From the NCBI GenBank assembly GCA_030040215.1, contig JASHUD010000154.1:1-19212 (forward strand): a stretch of DNA of 19,212 nt, written 5' to 3'. The notes under the pieces are model-generated. The model was not told the DNA's origin and did not search any database. It saw only the letters and a program-made list of their open reading frames with translations. How positions within the stretch are numbered: position 1 is the stretch's first letter; every line of letters begins with the position of its first letter. This DNA is from Methylovirgula sp. GTDB taxonomy: Bacteria; Pseudomonadota; Alphaproteobacteria; Rhizobiales; Beijerinckiaceae. The position numbers were made by a program, and so were the translations under genes. This document shows positions 1 to 7,631 of the stretch, in pieces.

Positions 1-538
1 CGATTGCTTCCAGAACCTCGTCGACTCCGAGCCCGCTCTTGGCGGAGATTAGCAACGCGTCCGAGGCATCGAGGCCGATCACGTCCTCGATCTGCTGTCT
101 GATGCGGTCGGGTTCGGAGGCCGGCAGATCGATTTTGTTGAGCACCGGCACGATTTCATGGCCGGCATCGAGCGCGTGGTAGACGTTGGCCAGCGTCTGC
201 GCCTCGACGCCTTGGCTCGCGTCGACGACCAGCAGCGAGCCTTCGCAAGCGGCAAGCGAACGCGAGACTTCGTAGGCGAAGTCCACATGGCCGGGCGTAT
301 CGATCAGGTTCAAGATATAGGTTTTGCCGTCTCTGGCGCGATATTCGAGGCGCACCGTCTGCGCCTTGATGGTGATGCCGCGTTCGCGCTCGATCTCCAT
401 CGAGTCGAGCACCTGCGCCATCATTTCGCGGTCCGGCAGCCCGCCGGTCATTTGGATCAGCCGGTCGGCGAGCGTCGATTTGCCATGGTTGATATGGGCG
501 ATGATGGAGAAATTGCGGATATTTTCGAGTTTGGACAT
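1..538 (-). CDS. lepA: Elongation factor 4 (LepA), N-terminal part, cut by window edge
   Basis: LepA/EF4 is a ribosome-associated translational GTPase. The 179 visible residues from the ATG at 538 give the opening MSKLENIRNFSIIAH, a P-loop with GKST at about residues 19-22, the switch I stretch GITIKAQTV, the G3 box DTPGHVDF, the G4 box NKID and the G5 stretch SAKSG. This covers essentially the whole G domain; domains 2 to 4 and the C-terminal domain lie outside the window. One oddity: the P-loop reads AHINHGKS, with Asn17 where translational GTPases usually have Asp (AHIDHGKS). No strong Shine-Dalgarno precedes the start, but homology begins exactly at this Met. The gene is divergent from the efflux operon at 753. 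EF-G, BipA and EF-Tu are excluded by the opening and by the pattern around DTPGHVDFAYEVSRSL. Confidence 0.97.
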   Translation of the reverse strand, partial: MSKLENIRNFSIIAHINHGKSTLADRLIQMTGGLPDREMMAQVLDSMEIERERGITIKAQTVRLEYRARDGKTYILNLIDTPGHVDFAYEVSRSLAACEGSLLVVDASQGVEAQTLANVYHALDAGHEIVPVLNKIDLPASEPDRIRQQIEDVIGLDASDALLISAKSGLGVDEVLEAI

Positions 539-728
539 GCGCGCGGGATAGCAGGCAGGGGTGTGGAAGGAAAGCAAAGCGAACATTCGGTGCCGACGCC
601 AAGAAACTTAGAGCGCGGCGTCGCCCTCGTTCGCGCGATTCGAACGACGCCTCGAAGAGCACGGAGCCACGGACTCCGCGGTCGTCGTCCGGGTTATTTG
701 ACTAGGACAAAGGGCCCTTGACATTTTG

Positions 729-748
729 GTAAGTGAGTGATCACTTAC
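729..748. promoter_or_regulatory. Perfect palindrome, probable TetR operator
   Basis: Arms GTAAGTGA (729-736) and TCACTTAC (741-748) are exact reverse complements around the 4-base centre GTGA. The site lies 4 bases before the ATG of a TetR-family gene, which is the usual place for an autoregulatory operator of this family. TTGACA at 718-723 and TTGACT at 698-703 are two candidate -35 boxes just upstream, so a bound dimer would cover the -10/start-site region. No good consensus -10 is visible at 17 bases from either. Binding by the adjacent repressor is inferred from position and symmetry. Confidence 0.75.
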
Positions 749-752
749 AATC

Positions 753-1445
753 ATGAATGCCCCCAGGCTTTCTCGCGATTCACGCCGCCAGCAGATCCTC
801 GAATGCGCTCTGCCGCTCTTCGCGCGCCATGGGTTCGCGGGGACGACGACGCGTCGTATCGCCGATGCGGCGAGCATCTCAGAGGCGTTGCTTTTCAAGC
901 ACTTCCCCACGAAGTCGGCCATTTATGCGGCGATTTTGACGGACGTCTGCGAGGCCGATCCGGGCCTGATGCGGTTGCGCGCGCTGCCGCCTTCGACGGC
1001 AACCCTCGTCACCTTCGTGCAAGGCATGATCAACTGGTTCTTGGCAAAGCCGGGGCCGGCGGAACGCAACGAAAAGCTGCGGCTCGTGCTCTCGAGCCTG
1101 CTCGAAGACGGCGAGTTCGCGCAAATTCTGTTCGATAAGGTCGAGCAGCTCGTCGCGCCGATTTTCGTCGATTCTCTGACGCAGGCGATCGCTACCGGAG
1201 ACGCCAAGCCCGGCCGGGCGTCGCCGCGCGATCTTTTCTGGTTCTTGCATCACACGCTTTGCACATTGGCCGCCGTGCTGCTGCCGCAGGTTCCGCCGCT
1301 AACCTATTCGCCGGCCGTCCAACTCGATCGCGAGATCCGCGAATTCCTGCTGCGCGGAATCGGCCTCACCGAAAACGCGATCGCCGCGCACGCCGACTGC
1401 GCGATGCCGCGCGAGCTCACGGATTTCTCCTTGGAAAGTGCATGA
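753..1445 (+). CDS. TetR/AcrR-family transcriptional repressor of the efflux operon
   Basis: This 230-residue protein has a typical TetR N-terminal helix-turn-helix at about residues 12-58 (RRQQILECALPLFARHGF, then TTTRRIADAASISEALLFKHFPTKSAIY), followed by a mostly helical ligand-binding and dimerisation domain. TetR-family proteins next to RND pumps usually repress pump and self and are released by a pump substrate. The ATG at 753 is the only sensible start: an in-frame stop lies just upstream at 738-740 and the DNA-binding domain begins right after the Met. No Shine-Dalgarno fits between the palindrome and the ATG, so the message may be leaderless or nearly so. Its stop overlaps the region of the next gene's start signals, supporting one operon with the pump. 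The inducer cannot be guessed from the sequence. Confidence 0.93.
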   Translation: MNAPRLSRDSRRQQILECALPLFARHGFAGTTTRRIADAASISEALLFKHFPTKSAIYAAILTDVCEADPGLMRLRALPPSTATLVTFVQGMINWFLAKPGPAERNEKLRLVLSSLLEDGEFAQILFDKVEQLVAPIFVDSLTQAIATGDAKPGRASPRDLFWFLHHTLCTLAAVLLPQVPPLTYSPAVQLDREIREFLLRGIGLTENAIAAHADCAMPRELTDFSLESA

Positions 1446-1446
1446 G

Positions 1447-2637
1447 ATGACGATTTCGAGCGAAACCGGACTTCGATCCGCCTATGAGGCGCCGGCCCCC
1501 ACGCGGCGCGTCCGCGGCAAGCTGTGGTTCATGATCGTCGCCGTGTTGATGGCGCTGCTGGTCGGCGGCCTCTGGGGGTTCAACACATTCCGCGATCACA
1601 TGATCGCGCAGTTCTTCGCCAACATGCATCAGCCGCCGATCGTCGTCTCCGCCGCCGAGATCAAATCGGAAGTGCTGCCGCATCTCCTCACCGGGATCGG
1701 CGACGTTCAAGCCGTGCACCAAGTCGATGTAACCACGGACGTAAGCGGCCGCGTGGTGAAGATCATGTTCGAGCCCGGCGCGCACGTCAAAGCCGGCGAT
1801 CCGCTCGTTCAGCTGTACGACGATCCGGATCTCGGCGACCTTGCCAGTTTCGAGGCGCAGGCGACAGCAGCCAAACTGGCGCTCGACCGCGCCAAGGCGC
1901 TTGCTACGCGCGAATACGGACCGCAGGCGACGGTCGATCAGAGCCAATCGGTCTACGACCAGGCGCTCGCCGGAATTGCCAAGACGCAGGCGATTATCTC
2001 GCAAAAGCTGATCCGCGCGCCTTTCGACGGCGAACTCGGCGTACGCCACGTCGATCTGGGCCAGTTCATCAACGCCGGCGCGCAAATCGTGACGCTGACC
2101 GATCTCTCGCGAGTCTACGTGAATTTTACCGCGACCGAAAAAGACAGCGCTCTCCTCAAGGTCGGGCAGGCGGTGCGCGTCGCCGTCGACGCCTATCCGG
2201 GGCGCACATTCGAGGGAAAGATCACGACTATCGAGCCGCAGATCTCGACCGATACCCGCAATATCCGCGTGCAGGCGACGCTCGATAATCGCGACCACGC
2301 CTTGAAACCCGGCATGTTCGCGACGGCCACCGTGGTTCTGCCGCCGCTGCCGCCGGTGCTCACCGTTCCCGAGACCGCGGCGGACTACACGCTCTACGGC
2401 GATTCCGTTTTTCTCATCAAGCCGGAGAAAGGCGATGACGGCAAAACTAGGCTCGTCGCGGAACGCACGTTCGTAAGAACCGGCGAGCGCATTAACGGTC
2501 GCGTGGTCATCAACGGCGCGGTGAAGCCGGGCGACAAAGTAGTCGCCGTCGGCCAACTCAAGTTGCAGGGCGGCGCCGCGGTGGCGATTTCGCCCGATCC
2601 GCTGCCGCCGCTTGCGGCGACGCCCGGCCCCTACTGA
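1447..2637 (+). CDS. RND efflux membrane fusion protein (periplasmic adaptor)
   Basis: This 396-residue HlyD/AcrA-type adaptor links an inner-membrane RND permease to an outer-membrane channel. It has a cytoplasmic N-terminus, one membrane anchor (about residues 27-48), a first lipoyl half (TTDVSGRVVKIMFEPGAHVKAGDPL), a short helical hairpin, the second lipoyl half (LIRAPFDGELGVRHVDLGQFI) and beta-barrel and membrane-proximal domains ending in PGDKVVAVGQLKLQGG. The anchor is a transmembrane helix; I see no lipobox. I chose the ATG at 1447 because GGAAAG at 1433-1438 sits 8 bases upstream; an in-frame GTG at 1438 is an alternative without such a site. The gene follows the TetR gene directly and precedes the permease by 15 bases. 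It resembles MexH-type adaptors, consistent with its MexI-like partner. Confidence 0.95.
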   Translation: MTISSETGLRSAYEAPAPTRRVRGKLWFMIVAVLMALLVGGLWGFNTFRDHMIAQFFANMHQPPIVVSAAEIKSEVLPHLLTGIGDVQAVHQVDVTTDVSGRVVKIMFEPGAHVKAGDPLVQLYDDPDLGDLASFEAQATAAKLALDRAKALATREYGPQATVDQSQSVYDQALAGIAKTQAIISQKLIRAPFDGELGVRHVDLGQFINAGAQIVTLTDLSRVYVNFTATEKDSALLKVGQAVRVAVDAYPGRTFEGKITTIEPQISTDTRNIRVQATLDNRDHALKPGMFATATVVLPPLPPVLTVPETAADYTLYGDSVFLIKPEKGDDGKTRLVAERTFVRTGERINGRVVINGAVKPGDKVVAVGQLKLQGGAAVAISPDPLPPLAATPGPY

Positions 2638-2652
2638 GCCGCGGAGCGCCGG

Positions 2653-5600
2653 ATGATCTTCACCGATCTCTTCATCAAACGGCCGGTGCTGTCGCTCGTC
2701 GTCAGCTTGCTGATCCTGCTCGTCGGGCTCAAAGCCGGAACCAGCCTGCCGATCCGTCAATATCCGAAATTGTCGAACACGGTCGTCACTGTCACGACTA
2801 CCTATCCCGGCGCCTCGCCGGAATTGATGCAGGGTTTCATCACGACGCCGATCGAGCAGGCCGTCGCCTCCGCCGAAGGCATCGATTACATGACTTCGAC
2901 ATCGGTGCAGGGCGCGAGCACGATTTCCGTGTATATGAAGCTCAACTTCGATCCCAATCAGGCGCTGACCGAGGTGATGGCCAAGGTCAACCAGGTCAAA
3001 TACCAGATCCCGAAGCAGGCCAACGATCCGATCATCCTGAAATCCACCGGGCAGACCACCGCGGTGATGTATATCGGTTTCTCGAGTTCCGAGCTGACCC
3101 CTTCGGCGATCTCCGATTATCTGACGCGTGTCGTGCAGCCGCTATTGTCGACTGTGGACGGCGTCGCCTCGGCCGATATTCTCGGCGGCCAGACGTTCGC
3201 GATGCGGCTTTGGCTCGATCCGATCCGCATGGCCGGGCGCGGCGTCTCCGCCGCCGACGTGATGAATGCCATTCAGGCTAACAATTTTCAGGCCGCCGCC
3301 GGTCAGACGAAGGGCTATTTCACGATCTCCAACGTGACGACCAACGCCGATCTCACCGACGTCGATCAGTTCAAGCGGATGATCGTAAAGGCCAAGGACG
3401 GCGGGCTGGTGCGCATGCAGGACATCGCGACGATCGAGCTCGGTGCGCAGAGTGCCGACTCCAGCGTCGCGTTCAACGGCCAGCACGCGGTGTTCATCGG
3501 CGTGCAATCGACGCCGCAAGGCAATCCGTTGGCGATCGTCAGAGGCGTGCGGGCGCTCTTCCCGGCGATCGAGCGCAATCTGCCGCCGTCGCTCAAGATG
3601 AAAGTCGCCTACGATTCTACGAAGTTCATCCAGTCGTCGATCAACGAGGTGGAGAAGACGCTGATCGACGCGATCGCCATCGTTATCGTCGTCATCTTTC
3701 TGTTCCTTGGGTCGTTCCGCTCCGTCCTCATCCCGGTCGTGACGATCCCGCTGTCGCTCGTCGGGTCTTGCACGCTGATGCTCGCCATGGGTTTCAGTCT
3801 CAACCTGCTGACGCTGCTCGCCATGGTGCTGGCAATCGGTCTCGTCGTCGACGACGCGATCGTGGTCGTCGAGAACATTCATCGCCATCTGGAGGAGGGC
3901 AAGACGCCCGTTCAGGCGGCGCTGCAGGGGGCGCGCGAAATCGTCGGCCCGGTGATCGCCATGACGATCACGCTTGCCGCGGTCTACGCCCCAATCGGAC
4001 TGCTCGGCGGCCTAACCGGCTCGCTGTTCCGCGAATTCGCCTTCACCCTCGCCGGAGCGGTCATCGTCTCCGGCGTGATCGCGCTTACCCTGTCGCCGAT
4101 GATGTGTTCGGTCTTCCTTTCGCGGAGCGCGTTACACACCGGCTTTTCCGGACGGATCGACAGGATGTTCAGCGCCGTCACGCGCTGGTACGGACGAAGA
4201 CTCGATCGCTCTCTCGATTATCGTCCCGCGACGGCGCTCTTCGCCGTTACCATTCTTGGGCTGGTGGTTTTTCTTTACGACCACAGCCGCAGAGAGCTGG
4301 CGCCGGAGGAAGATCAGGGAATTATCTTCGCGCTCACCAAGATGCCGCAATATGCCAACATCGACTATGCGGACTATTATGGCGCCAAGCTCGACAAAGT
4401 CTTCCAGCAATTTCCCGAGACCGATCTACGCTTCGTGCTCAACGGCACGCCGTCTCCAAACCAAGGCATTTCCGGCATGCTGTTGAAGCCTTGGAACGAG
4501 CGCAAGCGTTCGGCGATGACATTGAAGCCGCTCGTCCAGGCGCAGATTTCGAAAGTCGAAGGAGTGAACGCCTTCGCCTTCAATCTGCCGGCGCTGCCGG
4601 GCGGCCCGGGCGGATTGCCGGTCCAGATGGTGATCAGCTCGATTGACGGGTTCCCGGCGGTCTTCAACGAGATGGCGAAGATTAAGAAAGCGGCGCGCAA
4701 GAGCGGGCTGTTCATCGTCGTCGACAGCGATTTGGAGTTCAACCAGCCGGTCGTGCGCGTCGCCATCGACCGCAGCAAGGCCAACGATCTCGGTCTCAAC
4801 ATGCAAACGATCGGCAACACGCTGGCACTGATGCTCGGCGGCAATTACGTCAATTGGTTCAACCTTGAAGGCCGTTCCTACGAAGTGATCCCGCAGGTGC
4901 CGCGCACGTTGCGGCTCAGCCCGGAGCTGCTCGCGCATTATTACGTGCCGTCGCTCAGTGGCCGGCAAATCCCGCTTTCGACCGTCGTGTCGCTTTCGAC
5001 CGATACCGACCCGAACGCTCTTACCCACTACAATCAGCTGAATTCGGCAACGTTCCAGGCCGTGCCGATGCCCGGCGTGAGCATGGGTCAAGCCGTCGAC
5101 TTCCTGGAAAAGGAGGCCGCGCAACTGCCGGCCGGCTTCAGCCACGATTACCTCGCCGACTCCCGTCAATTTAAGCAGGAAGGCAATCAGCTCGCGATCA
5201 CCTTCTTCTTTGCACTGATCGTCATCTATCTTGTCCTCGCCGCGCAGTTCGAGAGCCTGCGCGATCCGCTTGTCATCATGATCAGCGTGCCGATGGCGAT
5301 CAGCGGCGCGCTTTTGCCGCTCTTCCTGGGCGTCGCCACGGTCAACATCTATACGCAAGTCGGGCTCGTGACCTTGATCGGGCTGATCAGCAAGCACGGG
5401 ATTCTGATGGTCTCCTTCGCCAGGGACTTGCAGATTAACGAAGAGCTCGACCGGCGTGCCGCGATCGAACGGGCGGCGCGCGTGCGGTTGCGGCCGATTT
5501 TGATGACCACGGCGGCGATGGTGACCGGCCTGCTGCCGCTGCTCGTCGCGACCGGCGCCGGCGCTGCGAGCCGCTTCTCGATCGGCCTTGTCGTCGTTTC

Positions 5601-5733
5601 GGGCATGTCGATCGGCACCTTGTTCACGCTCTTTGTTTTGCCTGCCGTCTACGTGGCCTTGGCTAAGGATCACCGCGCCGCGGCCACGTCGCGGCGAAAC
5701 AAGGAGATCGCGGCTTTCGAGATGACCCCATAG
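2653..5733 (+). CDS. RND multidrug efflux permease, AcrB/MexI-like
   Basis: This 1026-residue inner-membrane proton/drug antiporter belongs to the HAE-1 class, which works as a trimer taking substrates from periplasm and membrane. Visible: TM1 after MIFTDLFIKRPVLSL, two large periplasmic loops, TM4 with the proton-relay pair Asp400-Asp401 in GLVVDDAIVVVEN, Lys914 in GLISKHGILMV (equivalent to AcrB Lys940), Arg945 and Thr952 in RLRPILMTT (equivalent to AcrB Arg971 and Thr978). All relay residues are present, so the pump looks functional. From memory it is closest to Pseudomonas MexI: the opening, TVTTTYPGAS, ELAPEEDQ, and the middle segment LPALPGGPGGLPVQMV follow that protein. GGAG at 2643-2646 lies 6 bases before the ATG. 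The partner adaptor is immediately upstream; no outer-membrane factor is encoded here. Substrates are unknown. Confidence 0.97.
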   Translation: MIFTDLFIKRPVLSLVVSLLILLVGLKAGTSLPIRQYPKLSNTVVTVTTTYPGASPELMQGFITTPIEQAVASAEGIDYMTSTSVQGASTISVYMKLNFDPNQALTEVMAKVNQVKYQIPKQANDPIILKSTGQTTAVMYIGFSSSELTPSAISDYLTRVVQPLLSTVDGVASADILGGQTFAMRLWLDPIRMAGRGVSAADVMNAIQANNFQAAAGQTKGYFTISNVTTNADLTDVDQFKRMIVKAKDGGLVRMQDIATIELGAQSADSSVAFNGQHAVFIGVQSTPQGNPLAIVRGVRALFPAIERNLPPSLKMKVAYDSTKFIQSSINEVEKTLIDAIAIVIVVIFLFLGSFRSVLIPVVTIPLSLVGSCTLMLAMGFSLNLLTLLAMVLAIGLVVDDAIVVVENIHRHLEEGKTPVQAALQGAREIVGPVIAMTITLAAVYAPIGLLGGLTGSLFREFAFTLAGAVIVSGVIALTLSPMMCSVFLSRSALHTGFSGRIDRMFSAVTRWYGRRLDRSLDYRPATALFAVTILGLVVFLYDHSRRELAPEEDQGIIFALTKMPQYANIDYADYYGAKLDKVFQQFPETDLRFVLNGTPSPNQGISGMLLKPWNERKRSAMTLKPLVQAQISKVEGVNAFAFNLPALPGGPGGLPVQMVISSIDGFPAVFNEMAKIKKAARKSGLFIVVDSDLEFNQPVVRVAIDRSKANDLGLNMQTIGNTLALMLGGNYVNWFNLEGRSYEVIPQVPRTLRLSPELLAHYYVPSLSGRQIPLSTVVSLSTDTDPNALTHYNQLNSATFQAVPMPGVSMGQAVDFLEKEAAQLPAGFSHDYLADSRQFKQEGNQLAITFFFALIVIYLVLAAQFESLRDPLVIMISVPMAISGALLPLFLGVATVNIYTQVGLVTLIGLISKHGILMVSFARDLQINEELDRRAAIERAARVRLRPILMTTAAMVTGLLPLLVATGAGAASRFSIGLVVVSGMSIGTLFTLFVLPAVYVALAKDHRAAATSRRNKEIAAFEMTP

Positions 5734-5734
5734 G

Positions 5735-6337
5735 ATGGACGCCTTGCGAAGATCGGCGATGCATCAAGGCTTGGCGAAGACACTTAGCCGCCCGCTGTGG
5801 TTCGTCCTGGCTGCCGTCTTTCTGTTCGAGGCGTGGCTTTGGGATACCGTCGGCGGACTGCTGAAACGACTCGCGGCGGCAATCGCCTTCGAGTCGCTCA
5901 AACAGGCGTTGATCCGCGCCATCGATGCGCTGCCGGCGCCGCTCGTGCTGCTCGTCTTCTTGATCCCGGTCGCGGTGATCGAGCCGTTCAAGATCGTCGG
6001 CCTGTGGCTCATCGCGCATCATCATTTCGTCTACGGGATCGGCGCGTTCGTCGCCGCCAAGGTCTTTGGGGTCGGCGTTGCCGCGTTTCTGTTCGATGCG
6101 ACGCGGAGCAAGTTGCTCTCGATGGAATGGTTTGCGCGGTTCTATGCGTGGGTGATGCGTATCCGGGCGCGCGCCCACGACCTCATCGAACCGTACAAAC
6201 AGCGCATTCGCGAGGCGCTCGCGCCATTCGTACGCCGGCTTAGCGAGTTCCTCGCCGCCGCCGCGGCAAACGGCGGATTAGGCCGCAAGCTCGCGCTGTT
6301 GCGGGCCCAGGCGCGGCGCTTGCGGGGCCTTACGTGA
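5735..6337 (+). CDS. Small membrane protein of unknown function, coupled to the RND pump
   Basis: This 200-residue protein has probable membrane helices at about residues 20-43 (SRPLWFVLAAVFLFEAWLW), 68-95 and 98-120, the last ending in AAFLFDATRSKLLS. An Arg/Lys- and Ala-rich amphipathic tail follows. I know of similar uncharacterised proteins in rhizobial-type alphaproteobacteria with the PLWF..AVFLFE..LW opening and an FDATR-like motif, but no function. The ATG at 5735 lies one base after the permease stop, so translation is probably coupled. An in-frame ATG at 5759 is a credible shorter start because the family-like region begins later. The 3' end overlaps the opposite-strand pseudouridine synthase gene by 8 bases. 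It occupies the position where an outer-membrane channel is often found, but it is not one. Confidence 0.8.
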   Translation: MDALRRSAMHQGLAKTLSRPLWFVLAAVFLFEAWLWDTVGGLLKRLAAAIAFESLKQALIRAIDALPAPLVLLVFLIPVAVIEPFKIVGLWLIAHHHFVYGIGAFVAAKVFGVGVAAFLFDATRSKLLSMEWFARFYAWVMRIRARAHDLIEPYKQRIREALAPFVRRLSEFLAAAAANGGLGRKLALLRAQARRLRGLT

Positions 6338-7037
6338 GGACTTTTCCGGACAATTCCGCCGGTTGGGTTCCTAGCAACGCGCCGGTGAGTTCGCGCATAT
6401 GCGGCGGCAGCGGGGCTTCGACTCGTACCGGGTCTTTGTTCTTGTAGAGCGGGATCTCGATGCGGCGCGCGTGAAGCTGCAGTGCGGTGCGCGCATCGTC
6501 GCGCGCGCCATAGATGCGGTCGCCGAGAATGGGAAATCCCATCGCGGCGCAATGCACGCGCAGCTGATGCGTGCGGCCGGTCAGCGGCGCAAGCGCGAGC
6601 AAAGCGAGCCTGTCGCTTTTGCCGAGCACGCGCCAGCGCGTCTGGGCTTTGGCGCCGAGGGGATCGACTTTCATCCACCAGCCGCGCGCGGAATCGAGCC
6701 TGCCGAGCGGCAGATCGATCAAGCCTTCCTCCCGTGCGGGAACGCCTTCGACAACGGCCCAATAGCATTTGTCGACGCGGCCTTGCTTGAAAAGCAATCC
6801 GAGCCGCTCCAGGGCTTTGCGGTGCCGCCCGAGAACCAAGCACCCCGAGGTCTCGCGATCGAGCCGGTGCGCCAGTGCCGGATCGCGCGGCAAGCCGAAC
6901 CGCAGCGCGGAGAAGTGCATTTCGAGGCTTTCCCCGCCTTTCGGGCCGCGATGCACGGCAATCCCCGCCGGTTTGTCGATGACGAGCAGCAAACCGTCCC
7001 GATAAAGCAAGCGCGCTTGCAGTTCTTCCGAAATCAT
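6330..7037 (-). CDS. RluA-family pseudouridine synthase
   Basis: This 235-residue enzyme would isomerise specific uridines in rRNA or tRNA to pseudouridine. It shows the RluA family motif HRLDRETSG with the catalytic Asp60, the opening motif LLVIDKPAGIAVH (residues 17-29) and the second motif RTHQLRVH (155-162) followed by FPILGDRIYG. There is no N-terminal S4 RNA-binding domain: the catalytic domain starts within about 12 residues, as in the short RluA/RluF-like and tRNA-type members. The target cannot be read from sequence. On the minus strand, GTGAGAG precedes the ATG by about 5 bases, supporting the start at 7037. The gene is convergent with, and overlaps by 8 bases, the membrane-protein gene at 5735-6337. 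Confidence 0.93.
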   Translation of the reverse strand: MISEELQARLLYRDGLLLVIDKPAGIAVHRGPKGGESLEMHFSALRFGLPRDPALAHRLDRETSGCLVLGRHRKALERLGLLFKQGRVDKCYWAVVEGVPAREEGLIDLPLGRLDSARGWWMKVDPLGAKAQTRWRVLGKSDRLALLALAPLTGRTHQLRVHCAAMGFPILGDRIYGARDDARTALQLHARRIEIPLYKNKDPVRVEAPLPPHMRELTGALLGTQPAELSGKVLT

Positions 7038-7252
7038 ATGCTCTCACGAAACTTCGCGGGTTATCGCGTCGCGGCGCATAGCTGCCGCCGACGCCGCGCA
7101 TAACATATTATTTAGAATGAGAGCGTATTGGCAGCAAATGCATGCGGTGGAGGCTACGTCAGTCTTCGGCAAAGGCCGCGCTGCCACTAAGCGGAACATA
7201 TTTACGCGTGGAGCGTTGACCGTACAGCGAATTTAAGTGCGAGGTGAAAAAC

Positions 7253-7522
7253 ATGCACCGTGAAATTCGATCGCATGCCGAATTACGCGAGATCTGTTTG
7301 CGGGAGCTGCGGTCCTGCGAAGGATTCGAGCGGATCGACGAAATTCTGATTCAACCGCGTGTGGCGCCGGGCGGCGGAAGCAATTGGACTTTGGCCGGGT
7401 TCCGGCCGCGCGTCGGCAATGCAGCTTTGCGTGGAGCGCGTGGTGCAATCGATCAACTTCGCCGTTCCTACGAGTTGCGCGCCGATCCGCCCGCCAATAT
7501 GTCGGGCGCGAAGGCGCATTAA
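7253..7522 (+). CDS. Small conserved-type protein of unknown function
   Basis: An 89-residue soluble protein begins MHREIRSHAELREICLREL, followed by a central beta-like stretch with GGGSNWTLAGFRP and a helical REL/RRSYEL region near the end. There is no signal peptide, membrane helix or metal motif. From memory, small proteins with an HREI..HAELRE..LREI opening, a central NW and a terminal LRR.Y.L are frequent in rhizobial-type genomes, all without a known role. GAGG at 7241-7244 lies 8 bases before the ATG at 7253; an in-frame GTG at 7244 falls within that site and is less likely. It stands between a divergent pseudouridine synthase gene and a FabH-like gene, with a 109-base gap downstream. 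Confidence 0.65.
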   Translation: MHREIRSHAELREICLRELRSCEGFERIDEILIQPRVAPGGGSNWTLAGFRPRVGNAALRGARGAIDQLRRSYELRADPPANMSGAKAH

Positions 7523-7631
7523 TCGCGCTTATTTCTCCGTATCGGCCGCAGATTGATCCGTCGCCGCGCCGATAGATTTGCGATCTCCTCCGTTTCGTCC
7601 TATGCCGGTCGCTTGCTGCGGGGCAGGCGGG

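Noticed and set aside
630..650. A TTCGAAT sequence on the minus strand resembling a tRNA T-loop
   Set aside because: The flanking bases do not form a T-stem and no acceptor or anticodon arm is found around it.
156..662. A 168-codon minus-strand frame spanning the lepA start and upstream gap
   Set aside because: It overlaps lepA in another frame and its translation is Arg/Pro-rich with no recognisable motif.
539..752. Possible extra small gene or RNA between lepA and the TetR gene
   Set aside because: Apart from the palindrome and -35-like boxes, no frame with a start signal and no RNA fold was recognised.
1417..2760. A 447-codon open frame on the minus strand opposite the membrane fusion protein
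   Set aside because: It is Arg/His/Asp-rich shadow coding typical of GC-rich DNA; the opposite strand encodes a clear HlyD-type protein.
7128..7146. TGGCA...TGCA resembling a sigma-54 promoter
   Set aside because: The GG to GC distance is two bases too short for a -24/-12 promoter.
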